NCBI GenBank assembly: GCA_034766995.1
Contig: CM068322.1
Span: forward strand, 14,517,810 to 14,581,809
Source of the DNA: Acanthacorydalis orientalis
Lineage: Eukaryota > Arthropoda > Insecta > Megaloptera > Corydalidae
DNA: 64,000 nt
Reading direction: 5' to 3'
Part shown: piece by piece, positions 24,199 through 37,131 of the stretch
Position numbering within the stretch: the stretch's first letter is position 1
Layout of the letters: every line of letters begins with the position of its first letter
The notes under the pieces: model-generated
Databases searched by the model: none
The model's input: only the letters and a program-made list of their open reading frames with translations
What the model was told of the DNA's origin: nothing
Position numbers and translations under genes: made by a program

Positions 24199-24241
<43 letters not shown>
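24199..24241. repeat. (TA)n microsatellite
   Basis: A pure TA run of about 42 bp. Confidence 0.95.
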
Positions 24242-24243
<2 letters not shown>

Positions 24244-24775
24244 TAAAAAGGAAGAAACAATAATATTTAGTTATGTTATTTCTCAATTAACATCTTCATA
24301 TTTTAAAAAAATTATTATTTTATTAATTCATTCATTTATTTAATGGATAAGTAGATAATGAATACGGTATGTAATAAAACTATATTAAATATATTTACCT
24401 TCTGAAATACTTTTCCGTTTTGAATTCTCTTTAAAATTTACCACACACATTCACATATTCATATATATATGTATGTATATATATATATATATATCACTTC
24501 TACTCAAATTACACCAACCGCAAAAAATATTTACATATTCAGTCTTTGAAATTAACATTTATATAATGAATGAAGTACACGAAACCTATCTCACTTTATG
24601 TCCATTTCACTTTTTATCAAGACTCTTCACATTCTTTTATCTATATATAATTTTACCCTATAATAAAATGCTGAATTTAAGGTTTAGTTCAAATATTTGG
24701 ACGACCCTAATCCTTAATGTTTTAAAATGCAATAAATTAAATAAATGATCTTTTAATGTGTTCTGTATTTGTCAG

Positions 24776-24807
<32 letters not shown>

Positions 24808-24857
24808 ATATATGTATATATATGTGTGTGTGTGTGTATGTATGTGTATGTGTGTGT
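24776..24857. repeat. Compound (TA)n(TG)n microsatellite
   Basis: TA blocks with ATTAT and GTATA interruptions pass into TG and TATG repeats. Confidence 0.9.
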
Positions 24858-25019
24858 GAATATCTTAAAGTTCATTAAATTTATTCAATATTATAATAGT
24901 AAAACAAAACATTAAAATAAATAGTTTTTCCTTAAATATTAATACATAATTGCGTTTGTATATATATATATATACATACATGAGGTTAATTTATGTGTAC
25001 ACATGTACATATTCCTATT

Positions 25020-25440
25020 TTCTGAAGATTAATAGGCATTATTAAATTTCGTGAAACGGCTTTTAATTTCACGGGCATGTCTGCACACATTGTTACCGGA
25101 ATTTCAAGTCAAACTTATACAGTAATTATGTCTCAAGTAGCAAATTATTGCAATTGGGCTGTTGTTAATGTTTCGAAGAAGTAATTAACCTACATTGACA
25201 CCGGCATCGTTCGTTCCGGAATTCACTTCGCTGATATAGCGTTCCTATACGCTTCCACAGTAACCTCGACGTATACACAGCCACAATTTTCATCCATCCC
25301 TGTTGATAATTGATCTTTAATTAACAATCAGCTATGAACTATTTACAGTCCTGCGCCACATCGTTTTGTCGTTCCAATCCAACCCGCATCATAATCAAAA
25401 ACATAACTGTATTATTGTGTTGACGTCACTATCATCCACG
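25020..25440. other. Lower-A+T non-repetitive patch, candidate conserved non-coding element
   Basis: About 420 bp of mixed-composition sequence between TA arrays, with many CpGs (near 25200-25275) and no credible ORF or transposon similarity. It includes a small hairpin, CGTGAAA..TTTCACG, near 25049-25073. Regulatory function is inference from composition. Confidence 0.3.
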
Positions 25441-25530
25441 AACGTCGAGTGTTTGGTGTTGCACCAATTATTGGCACATTCAATAATAATTGGTTAATAA
25501 TTACATCGCGTTCATACATATGTATATATT

Positions 25531-25541
25531 TACAGTTATAC

Positions 25542-25591
<50 letters not shown>
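25531..25591. repeat. (TA)n microsatellite
   Basis: A TA run of about 46 bp, preceded by short CATA units. Confidence 0.95.
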
Positions 25592-25592
<1 letters not shown>

Positions 25593-26244
25593 CAATCATA
25601 CACGCTTTTCGTATAGATTTTAATATGATTACATGTTTATTTTCAATGTAACCAATGACAAAATTCCCAGTCGGTTTTTAATATTAATGAAAACCGGATG
25701 ATTGATAATCCATCAAACAAAAGTACCAATGATTATACACATTTTTAACACATGTATAATACGGGATATTATTCACTGATGATGAACAGTTCTATGTAGC
25801 ACGAGAAATAATTCAAAACTGAAACAACTTTCATTACATTCATATAATAATGTGTTACAAACCATTTAATTAAAGTATTTAACAAATAGCGAAAATATGT
25901 GCAAAAATTCTATTTATCATGCGATTATAACTAGGTGTAAATCTATTTTTAGTTATAAGAATTAACGACAATAACATACATTTTATCCAAGGAAAAGTCA
26001 TCAATTCTTTACTTGACTTATTGTTTTAGAAGGCTCTTACGATTCTTATTGAGACTAATATTATTGTCAAATCGTTAATTTTTTCCTAGAATATTTTTAC
26101 ATTCAACTTTAAAGGATTTTTCATGTCCTTAACTAGTTTAAAAATAAGATTAATAATTTGTTTAAAATTCTATTTAATTTAATAGAATTGTTTTTTAATA
26201 CATTCGTGGAGCAGATGAATGTAACTGTTCAAACTTTCTTCTAT

Positions 26245-26682
26245 ATCCAGAAATATTCAACTAATGCCTTCAGTTGGTCGTTATGAACTGAAGAAGAATG
26301 CCCGCAACCTTATTCATATTCAAAGCTTTCGTCCTTAGCACGAAATTTTTGAAGCCACTGTATTACACCGCACGTTCCTTAATAGTACCCACACCAAAAA
26401 AATCGTTTAGTTTACAAGCAGTTTCTGCTATTTTACTTTTCCACCCGTTTTGAACTCATACAAAAAAAATGCTCTTTTTTCCTTCTTTTTCATCTTTAAT
26501 TCAATACCTCAATTGGAAGCAAAATTAATAATTAAACCAAAGCCGATATTACCAAAATACAGACCGGAAAATTCACTTTAATATTATATTAACATGAATA
26601 CGATGGAATGACGTTTTCATTGAAAAAAATTAAGGTTACATTTCAGAAAACGAAAATCGCAATTATTTTGTTACCAACCTAA
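26245..26682 (-). mobile_element. Internally deleted mariner element, copy B (left end degraded)
   Basis: The right terminus reverse-complements to TTAGGTTGGTAACAAAATAA and is followed by a TA target site. The body is collinear with copies A and C. Minus-strand translation gives mariner N-terminal words: KAAETA, then KLNDFFGVGT-like, then LQKF and a broken DESLED..GRPSS stretch. The left inverted repeat is not recognisable and the copy has lost sequence near CCAGAA|ATTCAAC, so the left boundary is approximate. Confidence 0.75.
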
Positions 26683-26684
26683 TA

Positions 26685-27154
26685 TCATTACAGTAATAAA
26701 TACGTATATTTTTACATGTTTGTATTTGAAAATCTTTTTAATAAGGTGTTCACAAAACTGTATAATAATAGATAAATAAACTCTGTTTTTCAAATTAATT
26801 ATTATTAAGTAAAGAAAAATGAAACTGTATCAAGTTTATTTTGAAAAAAAAAAAACACTTTAAACTTCATTCCATTCGAACAAATTTTCTGTCCAAAAAT
26901 ATAAAGATATAATTAAAGTCATAAAGAATTTTTTTTATTTAGCGAATTAACTACTAATATTCTAGTTTGAATATTTAATTATTTATGCAACCAAATAAGG
27001 TTGTAGCAAACTCGGTTGTAACGGTTGTAATGCCTTAGTTACAGTTTAATATTAAACGGTTTTAATTAAATCGGTCAGTATGATAATCGTATATAACAAC
27101 CTAATTTCTTCGATCCTTAAGATAGTCAGATATTCAAATAGCCAGTGCCAATTA
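26685..27154. other. A+T-rich non-coding stretch
   Basis: No gene. Around 26998-27035 the word GGTTGTA recurs three times (GGTTGTAGCAAACTCGGTTG and GGTTGTAATG), perhaps a small degenerate tandem repeat. Confidence 0.4.
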
Positions 27155-27306
27155 TAGTTTTTGGTACTATGACTAAATTCACTTTCACATATGATTTTTT
27201 TCTCTCCACATATTACATTTTTTTCTGATAAAAGTGTTTAATAATTGATTACTTGCCGTTTTGATTATGGTATATGCTCATTTTGATATCGATACCATGA
27301 TCCTGA
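27155..27306 (+). repeat. Interspersed repeat family R1, copy 1
   Basis: It aligns collinearly with 46358-46506: matching blocks include TAAATTC(A)CTTTC, CTCTCCAC / CTCACTCCAC, CTGATAAAAGTG / CTGATCAAAAATG, GTTTTGATT and GC(T/G)CATTTTGAT, in the same order and spacing. The first ~100 bp also match the left arm of the foldback at 28303. No coding capacity. Family identity unknown. Confidence 0.6.
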
Positions 27307-28226
27307 AAATGATCAATAGACAATTATTGATGCTTTGTGATTCTATAATACAGACTTTATCACAATACGTTGAGAGTGAACATTCTCTTAGATAATGTTA
27401 TGATCAAGTTGAACTATGGACAATATTATAATCAAATTGAATTCTAGTCTGGAACAATAATATATTATTTCAAAAATAGTATTATTTTAAATCATCTAGA
27501 AACTTTTACATTTTTTTTACTTTAGAAGATATCAAATCTGTACAGAAACAATTAAAATCGAAAAAGTAATACCTTTGCCCTACCATTTCATTTTTATAAA
27601 ATTTAAATCTGTTTCATAACAAAATTCAACTACCATTTAAAAGAACGATTATTTTTCCGAAAAAACATTTTTTTAGTTAAATCGTTATGTATAAATATAT
27701 AAAGTTATACTGAATAGTGATTAACAATATTAAGAGTATTTAATTTTAGACATTTCAATATAACTGCATGTTTTTATACAGAAAAAATTAACATATGTCC
27801 TGTCGATTTGTATTTCACAAAGTATTGTAATTTTATTCACAAGCAATTGTTAAACAATATTTATTTTGGTACTTACTCGTTGGTTCAAAAGAATGAAACG
27901 TAAAAAAAATATTAAAAAAAAACTTGTGCTCATTATTTACACAGTTGATTGGCGACCACATACGTTATGTACGTATATGTGTGTAATATGAGTATGTATA
28001 TATGAATGACTGTGTATTTATCTATTTCATCCTTCCATAAATATACCCATACAATAATAAAAACATACGACTGAACGAAATATTAATCATAATTGTTTTC
28101 AAAGTAAATTATTATTATTTTCTCAATGGTCTATAGCGAAAATGTACTGTTAATACTAAAAAAAACGTGTTTATTTCAACATTTGTCATTATGTAAATTT
28201 ATAATTTACAAAAAAGACGACCTTTA

Positions 28227-28229
<3 letters not shown>

Positions 28230-28262
<33 letters not shown>
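28230..28262. repeat. (TA)n microsatellite
   Basis: A pure TA run of about 32 bp. Confidence 0.9.
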
Positions 28263-28264
<2 letters not shown>

Positions 28265-28302
28265 TGTACAACAGATAAAATTAAATAATATATAAAACAA
28301 AA

Positions 28303-28632
28303 ACAGTTCTGCCATTGGGATTAAATCCACTTTCCCAAATGAATTCTTTTCTCACTCCATAAAATACTTAATGTTTCGATCAAAAATATTCATTAAATTA
28401 TTATTGATTATTTTAGATTGTCATCTTTAGAAAGCAAAACTACTGAGATTTTTCAGTATCTTAGCTCTCTAAGGATGACGACGTTTCCATCGAAATACAC
28501 ATAAAAAACAATCCATAATAATCAATAACCTATTGAACATTTTTGATCGAAAAAAATTTTGTGGTTTCTGAAATGAAAAAGGAATTCATTTGTGGAAATA
28601 TATCACAAATCTCAGTTTTATGGCAACTAATT
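28303..28632. repeat. Foldback element of family R1 (copy 2), near-full-length hairpin
   Basis: The left half carries CAAATGAATTCTTTTCTCAC, TCGATCAAAAATATTCA and TTATTGATTATT; the right half carries their inverse (AATAATCAATAACC, TGAACATTTTTGATCGA, GGAATTCATTTG). An inner pair (TCATCTTTAGAAAGC / GCTCTCTAAGGATGA, 28421-28480) continues the stem, so nearly the whole ~330 bp can fold. Its left arm is homologous to 27155 and 46358. No ORF. Confidence 0.75.
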
Positions 28633-28960
28633 AAATTGTAACATATAAAAATTATAATGAATGGAAAAAATAAAATTAGTCAAAATAAAATAAAGAACAA
28701 ACATTATTTTTACTAGTAGAGAAATATTAACTTTTGCTTCTTATCTCTTTATAATTCAGAGAAATGTTTCACTAGATACATTTCTTTCTTATCTTTTATA
28801 TTTTAAGACTATGCTGTTATAATTAAACCGCTTTAATTATACCTATAAAGTTTTCTACTTTAATTTTCTTTTATTGTTTTTTTTACAGAAAGTATATTAA
28901 AAATAAAAGAATAGAAAGTTCACAGACCATTATCATTTTTAACAATTAAAAATGTACAAT

Positions 28961-28987
28961 TATATACATATACATATATATATATAC

Positions 28988-29020
<33 letters not shown>

Positions 29021-29021
29021 A
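28961..29021. repeat. (TA)n array with CATA interruptions
   Basis: TA blocks separated by three ACATA variants. Confidence 0.9.
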
Positions 29022-29484
29022 ACAATTACCTACATCATTTTTCATTATAAATGTTTAAGTTACTGAAAATGAGATTAAGAAAAAGCAAAATAGTTCGACA
29101 ATAACATTGTTAATGTTTGTTCTTCCAATTATATTGTTTATTACCACCTCCCACTATTTTCAAATATATTTCAATTATTTAAATACGACATTAATCTTAA
29201 TACAAAATGATACTAATATCACTGTAAAATAAGAAAATGAACACAACTCAATTAGAAATTCTAGGTGGCTTAATAAATTTTAAAAATTATATTGAAAGAT
29301 GATTTATTAATCATTAAGAGTTTATGTATAAAAATAGTTTAACGCAATATGATCTTGTTTAAGTGAATATCGTTTGAAGTTGATTTCATATTTATTACTT
29401 TGTATATTGTTAGATAATCCAAACTAGATATATTTCCATTATATAAATGTTTGTTTCATCGATAATCCCAGATACACGGATTAC

Positions 29485-29487
<3 letters not shown>

Positions 29488-29523
<36 letters not shown>
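29488..29523. repeat. (TA)n microsatellite
   Basis: A pure TA run of about 34 bp, followed by AACCGGTT. Confidence 0.9.
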
Positions 29524-29524
<1 letters not shown>

Positions 29525-29525
<1 letters not shown>

Positions 29526-29760
29526 CCGGTTCATCTCGATGACAGTTAAACTCAGAAAGAAACAGAAAGGTCAGTCAAAGTAAGTAAAGTTACCTTACGG
29601 ATAAACATATGTATTACTTTAAATCGTTTGAGAATCCCCTAACGTTTTATTCTAGAACATCTTACGACCATCGTCGCGCTGAACAATAGAAAACGTCTAT
29701 ATAATATAATATTTATAGAGATTCGAATACTTACAGACTTTAGTTATTTTTTTCAATTCC
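29525..29760. other. Lower-A+T non-repetitive patch
   Basis: Mixed-composition sequence without an open frame. It may be regulatory; nothing specific is recognised. Confidence 0.25.
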
Positions 29761-29802
29761 TTTTCGGTTTTATTTTCTTAAAAGCAATAAAAACGACAGT
29801 TG

Positions 29803-29862
29803 TATCAATTGTTTTTCAACTTTATATATATATATATACATAAAGTTGAAAAACAATTGATA
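29803..29862. repeat. Perfect inverted repeat, 22-nt arms, 16-nt loop
   Basis: TATCAATTGTTTTTCAACTT plus TA (29803-29824) is the exact reverse complement of 29841-29862, around a TA-rich loop. The A+T-rich hairpin could extrude as a cruciform. I found no further copy of the arm in the window. Confidence 0.9.
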
Positions 29863-29899
29863 TATATATATATATAATTTCAAAAACTTGAAAAGGAAT

Positions 29900-30558
29900 G
29901 TAAAAAAATGTGTGAAAATCAATACCAACGGTATCATGTTAAAAGAGCGTAAATGATAAATTACTATTTTCCAAGAGAAGAAAAATAATGTACAATTTTA
30001 ATGTATATTAGGATTTTTTACAATGGTTGTACATGATATTCTATTTAAATAGAAAGAAATAAAAGTATTTTCAATAAAAACATTAATTTAATAAATTAAT
30101 TATTTTTCAACAGTTTAAAATTACTCGCATATTTTACAAAGAATTTACTGTTAAAACTGAAACATATTTTTGTTATCATATACTTAGATACAACTTATAT
30201 ATGTATTTCAAACAAGAATAAAAACATTCGAACGTATTTTTCATTTATTAATTTTTGAACAACTATGTATATAATGAATTGTTAATGAACAATTTTTTAC
30301 TCTGTGCGTAAAGCACATTGTTGGAATCGATTTAAACTATTCACAATACGAAGCAAGAGATAAAACGTTAAGAATTTGTAAACTCATGTATAAATTCTCA
30401 CATCGACTTAGTAATCTAATGTAAATTTATGACTTTTCTTTCGAAATGTATCCGTATGCATTTCAAGTCCTTTTTTGTACGTCGAAAAGGCAACTATATA
30501 AATCATTCACAAGCATGTGTATTCATAAAGAAAATAACAAAGTATTTTATTTACAAAC

Positions 30559-30595
<37 letters not shown>

Positions 30596-32533
30596 GAAAA
30601 TATATTCTTGAAATTAAATGTGACAATTACGATTAAATAGCATTTTGCAGAACTAAATCAAATTATATAACAAATAATGAAATTATATAAAAACCAAAAT
30701 GTATTTCAGTGATAAAAATACTGAAAATATACTTATACACGAGTAGTAAAGAGAATTATTATTGAAAATACCTTAATATGGTTGCAACTATTCACTGCAG
30801 AATTTTTATAAAAAATAAAATGTGATGAAGTGACAAATTGATTAAATTTAAAATAAATTACATAATTGTATGAATTATGAGAAAATAGTGAAATAGAAAC
30901 GATATTTAATATGTGATTAAAGTCCAATTAAACAAACAAAGAGTTAGAAACAGTTAAACAGTTAACTGTTTGTTTGTGTTAAACAAATAGTTAATAAACT
31001 TTTATCTTTTCAATAAAAATAATTTTAAAATTATTTAAAATCATTAGTAAAAATTAAGAGTGAGCGTATTTTAAATAAATAACATTCAAAATGTTTGCAC
31101 ATATTATTTAAATATTAAATGTATGCTCTTTTCTGTTTATAAAAGTGTTTCCTAAAAATATACATAGAGAAAAAGTTTAATTTTCAACAATTCAAAATAT
31201 AAAACATGTAAGTTAAAATTTTATTCGTAAATAGTTTGATTTTTTCAAATAATTAATTATTAATTTTTATTTTCCTAGGAACTTATTTTTATAAAAACAA
31301 TAATCAAAGTAGTTCAATAAACATAATTTTATTAAGCAAATCTGAAAAAAGACTTGTTTTTAACAGCAAAGTTTTCTAAAGTCAAAGAGAAGCAATTCAA
31401 TAGCTATAAAATTATAAAAAGTATATGTATTTTTACTTAAGATTCATAGCAGTCTTTAAAGTTTATATTGTTTAATAATTACAAAAAATTAAATAAAAAT
31501 CTTCATTAATTTGAAAACATATTAAAATATACAATACATTAAAAATAAAGAAATAAACAGAATAAGAGAACATTCAAAAGCAAAAAAAGCAATTAATTAA
31601 AGAAATCAAATAAAAATATACAAATAGAAACGGACTTTTCATATTCCTTCTAAACAACATAAACAAACCTTCTTATCCCCTTTGAGTTTAATAAATGAAA
31701 ATTCTCAACTCATTTAATGAATTTTATTAGAATTATTAAATTTTATTAAGAAAACATATTAATAAAACAAATATAAAAATATCCAAAAGCTAGGAAGAAA
31801 AAATATGATTTCACTTCAGGAAAAAGGAAAAATAATATTTTTTTTTATAAGTTTCACTTTAAATTCTTTAGAATAAAATTAATATTAACATGACAAAAAC
31901 AGTGAATATAAATATTATTTTTAATTATTGCCAAGATTTTAAAAAAACTGTTTAAAAACAGTTTCCATAACAGATTAAGTGTAAAAATTATATATAAAAT
32001 GTAAACAATTAGACAATTACAATTTTTTTTAAAATTCTTATATAGATTGAATACTTGATTTCAAAATTATGGATCGCTTAAACTAATTGTTTCATTATTA
32101 AAAAGTAGTAATCATAATACCAAACGCAAATTTTATAAATACTATGAATATCAATAACTTATAATGAAAGTATGTATAAAAATATTAGTACACATTCGTA
32201 GCAATCATAATCATACTTTTTTTACAAGAAATTAATTTTTAAACATCTCTTTTGAAAAGAATGAACAAAAACAAAATGAACAATTTACTTTTTTTATAAC
32301 ACAACTTACCAGATTCAATTACTACTAGTTCTGTACATTTTGAAACTGTGTTACAAATAAAAGTTAAAGAAGCATATAAAATACAAAGTGTTCATAAAAT
32401 TTTATCAAACTTCTATTAAGTCTACTCTTTTTTTCTTACATTTTAATATTATTTGATTATAAATTTATTTAAAACACAATGTAACATTTGATATTTAACA
32501 GATTTTATATTGATACTATGTGTACATATACAA

Positions 32534-32535
<2 letters not shown>
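29900..32535. other. A+T-rich non-coding stretch
   Basis: About 2.6 kb with no credible gene or transposon; it is also poor in TA arrays apart from the tract at 30561. Short frames at 30446-30640 and 30733-30927 are A+T-driven. Confidence 0.5.
30561..30595. repeat. (TA)n(GA)n microsatellite
   Basis: A short TA run passes into about 11 GA units. Confidence 0.95.

Positions 32536-32538
<3 letters not shown>

Positions 32539-32572
<34 letters not shown>
32539..32572. repeat. (TA)n microsatellite
   Basis: A pure TA run. Confidence 0.9.
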
Positions 32573-32577
<5 letters not shown>

Positions 32578-32599
32578 ACAAAATATTCTTGAAAAATAT

Positions 32600-33120
32600 T
32601 TCTATTTACTAAATTAACGACGGCCCCATTTAAAATTAGAGCTCTAAAGTCCGTAAACGAGAGAGTTTTTAATTAAGTAAACACCCATTCAACATTAAAA
32701 CACTCGCACTAACTAACTATTATCTACAAGAGTTAGCCAAAATTTTCAGTAATTACGTACAGGGTTCGTTAAAAGAACACCTGGATGTTTACCTGTTGTA
32801 TATTTTTATACTTTTTCAGCGAAATTATTTTTTAAAAATGTGTTTGTATATAGTGTTATAAATATATATATATATCACTGTGGATGTGTTGCGAAAATGT
32901 ACAATTTCACCTTTTCATCAATCAGTGGATTACTCTAAAATATATTATTATTGGGGAATCAACATAAAACGTAATCACTAGGATTAAGCTCAAGATCATG
33001 ATGATACAGAGGTTATATAACCTAACTAAATTCAAAATGTCTAGAATATTGATTGAATTTCAGACTACTAAATGATTATGAACGTTACTCGAAAGCATAT
33101 TGGACTCAATTTTGCTGATC
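32600..33120. other. Lower-A+T non-repetitive patch
   Basis: Includes ACGACGGCCCCATTT near 32616 and AAAGAACACCTGGATG near 32774 (an E-box-like CACCTG core). No ORF. Candidate non-coding conserved DNA. Confidence 0.25.
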
Positions 33121-33352
33121 AAGTCTTATAAATTCAACGAAACCACTTACATATTACTTGATACTTCTTTTTTATAGATTTTGCGTTAGCTTTTCAGTAC
33201 AAATGATGGTAATTTTTTCAAATAATGTCTATTAAAAATAAATTCAATTCGATACTTTCACATCTTAACTTCAACATCTTAATTAAAAATAATTGTATGG
33301 AAGTATGAATTCTTAATGGGAATATTTAACTCCTATCCAAAAAGTATTACAA

Positions 33353-33357
<5 letters not shown>

Positions 33358-33388
<31 letters not shown>
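33358..33388. repeat. (TA)n microsatellite
   Basis: A pure TA run. Confidence 0.9.
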
Positions 33389-33392
<4 letters not shown>

Positions 33393-33763
33393 CTATATAA
33401 AGCTTTCGTATACAATTAAAATATATAATTTTCAAAGTTATTAAAATATAATTTAATTATAAAGTACATAGGCCTACAAATACATACACTCGTAAACCCC
33501 CCAACATTATCCTACAACCATTATTATAGGATACATCCGTGCGTGCATGAAAAATCATTATATTTATATACAGTCGAACGTGCATAGAGAGGTTTCGAAT
33601 ATGAGCCGACTAAAGAGCTTTTCCAACGACATACACACAGAGTATGTTGCTGATGTTATGCATATAAATTCCGTATTTACATATTGTGCTAGAAATAAGC
33701 GTGCAAAGCTGTTAAGAAGAAAAAATAAAACGAGTTCATCATATTTGGTCTCCAAATAAGCTT

Positions 33764-33820
33764 GTATATATATATATATACATATAGACATATATATATA
33801 TATATATACATACACATACA

Positions 33821-33856
<36 letters not shown>

Positions 33857-33961
33857 CAGACATATATATATATATATACATACAGACACATACACACACA
33901 CACATATATATATACATACATATACATATATGTATATACATATATATATATATATATATAA
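33764..33961. repeat. Compound (TA)n/(CA)n array with recurring CATACAGACA
   Basis: About 200 bp of TA blocks separated by ACAGACA-containing spacers (near 33785, 33818, 33856 and 33884), then (CA)n and more TA. The repeated spacer implies expansion of a larger unit. Overlapping Tyr/Ile/Thr-rich frames on both strands are artefacts. Confidence 0.9.
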
Positions 33962-34209
33962 CGTTGTCAATCTTGGGGTTTCCGAAATAATCTTCTTTCC
34001 TTTTCTGGAAAGACGTCTATCTAAGATAACTGAAGTAAAGGATTTTACGTTCGACTTATCGACCTTTACTAACAATTTATCAACGTTTCTCATATTTTTT
34101 TCTAAGTAAATGTTTAAATAAGACCTAACTCAATTCATGAAATACATTCATCTATTTTCAGTTTCAATATAAGTGAAGCCTTTGCGAATCTGAATATTTT
34201 AAAAATGTC

Positions 34210-34232
34210 ATATATATATATATATATATACA
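34210..34232. repeat. (TA)n microsatellite
   Basis: Short TA run. Confidence 0.85.
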
Positions 34233-34239
34233 TATATGC

Positions 34240-35425
34240 ATGTATTTATGTATAGATAAAAGAAAAATATAAATACGAAATAGTTTATTCAACTGTGTCT
34301 CTGAAAATGTTCCAATAAAAAGGGTTGATACAGAATAAGTTTTCCTTTAGAATTTATCAATCTCTAAAAATTTATACTTGATATCTTAATCTATTCACAA
34401 ATATAAAATAAAAACACAGGTCTGGAAACAATTTAATTAATCATTTTTTTGATAGAAATGAACTATCTACAAGACGGTGGAATTTAATTAACTGTCATAC
34501 ATACTTTTAATATATAAAATCATTAATACGCAATTTATAAAAACCGTTTCAGAAATTATCATTAAGTTCTAAATTCATTATGAGCACAATTCAATTAAAA
34601 AAATAATGAAATTATATTGACAATGACGACATTTTTCAAAGAATATATGCATAAAAAAAATTAAAATTAGAAGAATGAATGATTATTTTACTTCATAATT
34701 GAATTTTTACTTCCTAGGAAAGATATATTTGGATGAAAGTATCTTATTTAAGAGAATTATTAATGAATCCTTATAATTTCATAATTTTTGTAAAGAAAAT
34801 TCATTTCTAATCTTTGAATAATACCATTCTCTTCAGAAAGTAAGCTTAAAATATGCAAACTATTTATTAGTGTAGTATAAAAATATATTTCTGTTTGTAT
34901 TATACAAAAATATAAATTATATAAATATAAATTGTTGATTTCTTTTTTAAAAGAATGTAAAAACTGATTCCATTTAAATACTGCACCTTACTCAAAATGG
35001 CATTACCATGTTTTCAATCTAAAAGAAACATGTATTACAAATTACTACAGCAATGTCTTTAAATTTCAGTCAAAAAGAATATGTAGATCAATGAAACAAG
35101 AAATAAAAATCCGTTTTCTAACGCATAGCAAGAACCGTAAAAGAACATTTATTAAATTGAGTAGGACACAAAACAGGAATGAAACGAGACCGTCCCTGTA
35201 ATAATAGAATATATGGTCACCTAATTCCAAACTATAAGACGCAACTCAATGTCTTCGTCCCTTGCCTTATCTGCTTCCGTACGACGTTAAGTGCTCTCAC
35301 TATTGTAGGTTTGGTTTGGGTATTTTAACCATAAAGCATCATACTGTGAGTGTTGGTATGCATTTGTTAAGAAACACTTCTGGTTAATATTTATGTTTTA
35401 CGTAAATGATGTTATAGTTTCTCTG
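34240..35425. other. Non-coding stretch
   Basis: Mostly A+T-rich. The end (35150-35420) is lower in A+T (for example near 35180 and 35255-35300) with no open frame. Nothing recognised. Confidence 0.45.
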
Positions 35426-35427
<2 letters not shown>

Positions 35428-35462
<35 letters not shown>

Positions 35463-35475
35463 TGTGTGTGTGTAG
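35428..35475. repeat. (TA)n(TG)n microsatellite
   Basis: A TA run followed by TTGG and six TG units. Confidence 0.9.
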
Positions 35476-36064
35476 TATTATATATTGATTTTTAGCTTTT
35501 TCCGATTTTTACAAAAAAGGGAACGTAAAGTACACTTTAAATCACACCTTAATACACCTTAAATCTGATCTATTACCTAACCGAAATCAATATATCATAT
35601 TTATTGGATACACGAAATTCAAAAATAAATTCTCCGGAATTAATAAATAATAGAGTTTACGAAACCATTTCATATACATCTGAATATTACAAGAACGAAA
35701 TAAAAATACAAACAGACACACTTTATAGAGTTACATGTTACATTTAGAATTTCAAATCAAAACTAAACAATACGCAATAATTTTATTTTAATCTCGTTTG
35801 GGATTGACTATTAATAATTTATGCATATAAATGTTTCCTTCAGAGCAACACTAGAATAGATGAAGTTAAGTTAAATCCTACTTTAACATTATTGTTAAGT
35901 TTTCATTTGAGAACATTTATACAGTTTCCATTTATTTTTTACATCAATATAGATTTAAATAAATACATTCGAAATAGTTCTCCGGAATTAAATTGTAAAC
36001 ATTTAAATCAATAGGTTTAAAATGGTAGACAGTTGCAATTGACTCGATGTTTAACTTTATTCAT

Positions 36065-36140
<76 letters not shown>
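36065..36140. repeat. (CA)n(TA)n microsatellite
   Basis: About eleven CA units directly followed by about 27 TA units. Confidence 0.95.
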
Positions 36141-36144
<4 letters not shown>

Positions 36145-36299
36145 GTTAAGGGGCGGATACGTATCTGTCGGCGCATGTGTATCAAAAATAAAGATTATTA
36201 ATTGCAGATGTGTTGAAATATAATAAATATTAACGATTTTCCATGCTATCCAATAACGCTGAACATTTGTATAGGACATCAATTTTACGAAATGCATTT

Positions 36300-36800
36300 C
36301 AGTGATTATATTCTAATACTGAAAATAATTACGAGTGATAAAACGTGTACTCATTACGCGAACAGCATATAAACGTCAACGATATTGTACAGTTGTCACA
36401 TAATGTAATTATTATGCAGCCTCAGAAATACAATTACAAATGGTTACTGCATATGACTAGTATTAGTAGCATAGAACAAACGCGACACTCACTCCATGTA
36501 ATTGGAACATAATAATATATACGATATAATAAAATTTTAATTCACTCTCGACGAACGAGCTCGACTACTTGTAACAAACTTGACGATATGACATAATGAA
36601 TAATATTTTTGTACTTTCTGTCACCATTACCATATATCCATTTCCCAACTAGCGCACATAATATTCAACGTAATGTACAGACGTTAGTGCCTAGATGGAA
36701 TGGGCAAGAGTGTAGTAACCTCATAAATAAACCCGATGTGCAACAAGGTTTAAGATACTGGCATAATAAAAATAATATAGTATATAGATTTCTCTAAAAT
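36300..36800. other. Lower-A+T patch, candidate regulatory DNA
   Basis: About 500 bp with TAATTA-type homeodomain words, CpGs (GACGAACGAGCTCGAC near 36550) and no repeats. A 62-codon plus-strand frame (36609-36797) has ordinary amino-acid composition but no recognised domain and no clear splice sites, so I leave it uncalled. Confidence 0.3.
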
Positions 36801-37131
36801 ACACCATTTGAATCAACAGTGGAAAATAATTGTTTTCTGTTTAATTTTCATACTTTTCATGCTTTATTTAAAAATTTGAAAAGGTTACAACTCTGAATTA
36901 AGAATCTCTTTCGTACATCATCATCAAAATTAATGATTATTTTTTTCTAAATTATATTAATTTAAAGGAATTAAAAAAAATATTAATGTACGAAATACAT
37001 ACTTTTTTAATTTAAAACAACACTGCCCTTAAAAAATAAATCATCTTTATATATATATATATATATATAAAATGTTTCCATCTTAAATTTTCCAAAAAAA
37101 AAAATTTTTTGTGTAGACCACCTCATCTTAA

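Noticed and set aside
33564..34109. Overlapping frames of 115-134 codons on both strands
   Set aside because: Driven by TA/CA microsatellites; low-complexity translations.
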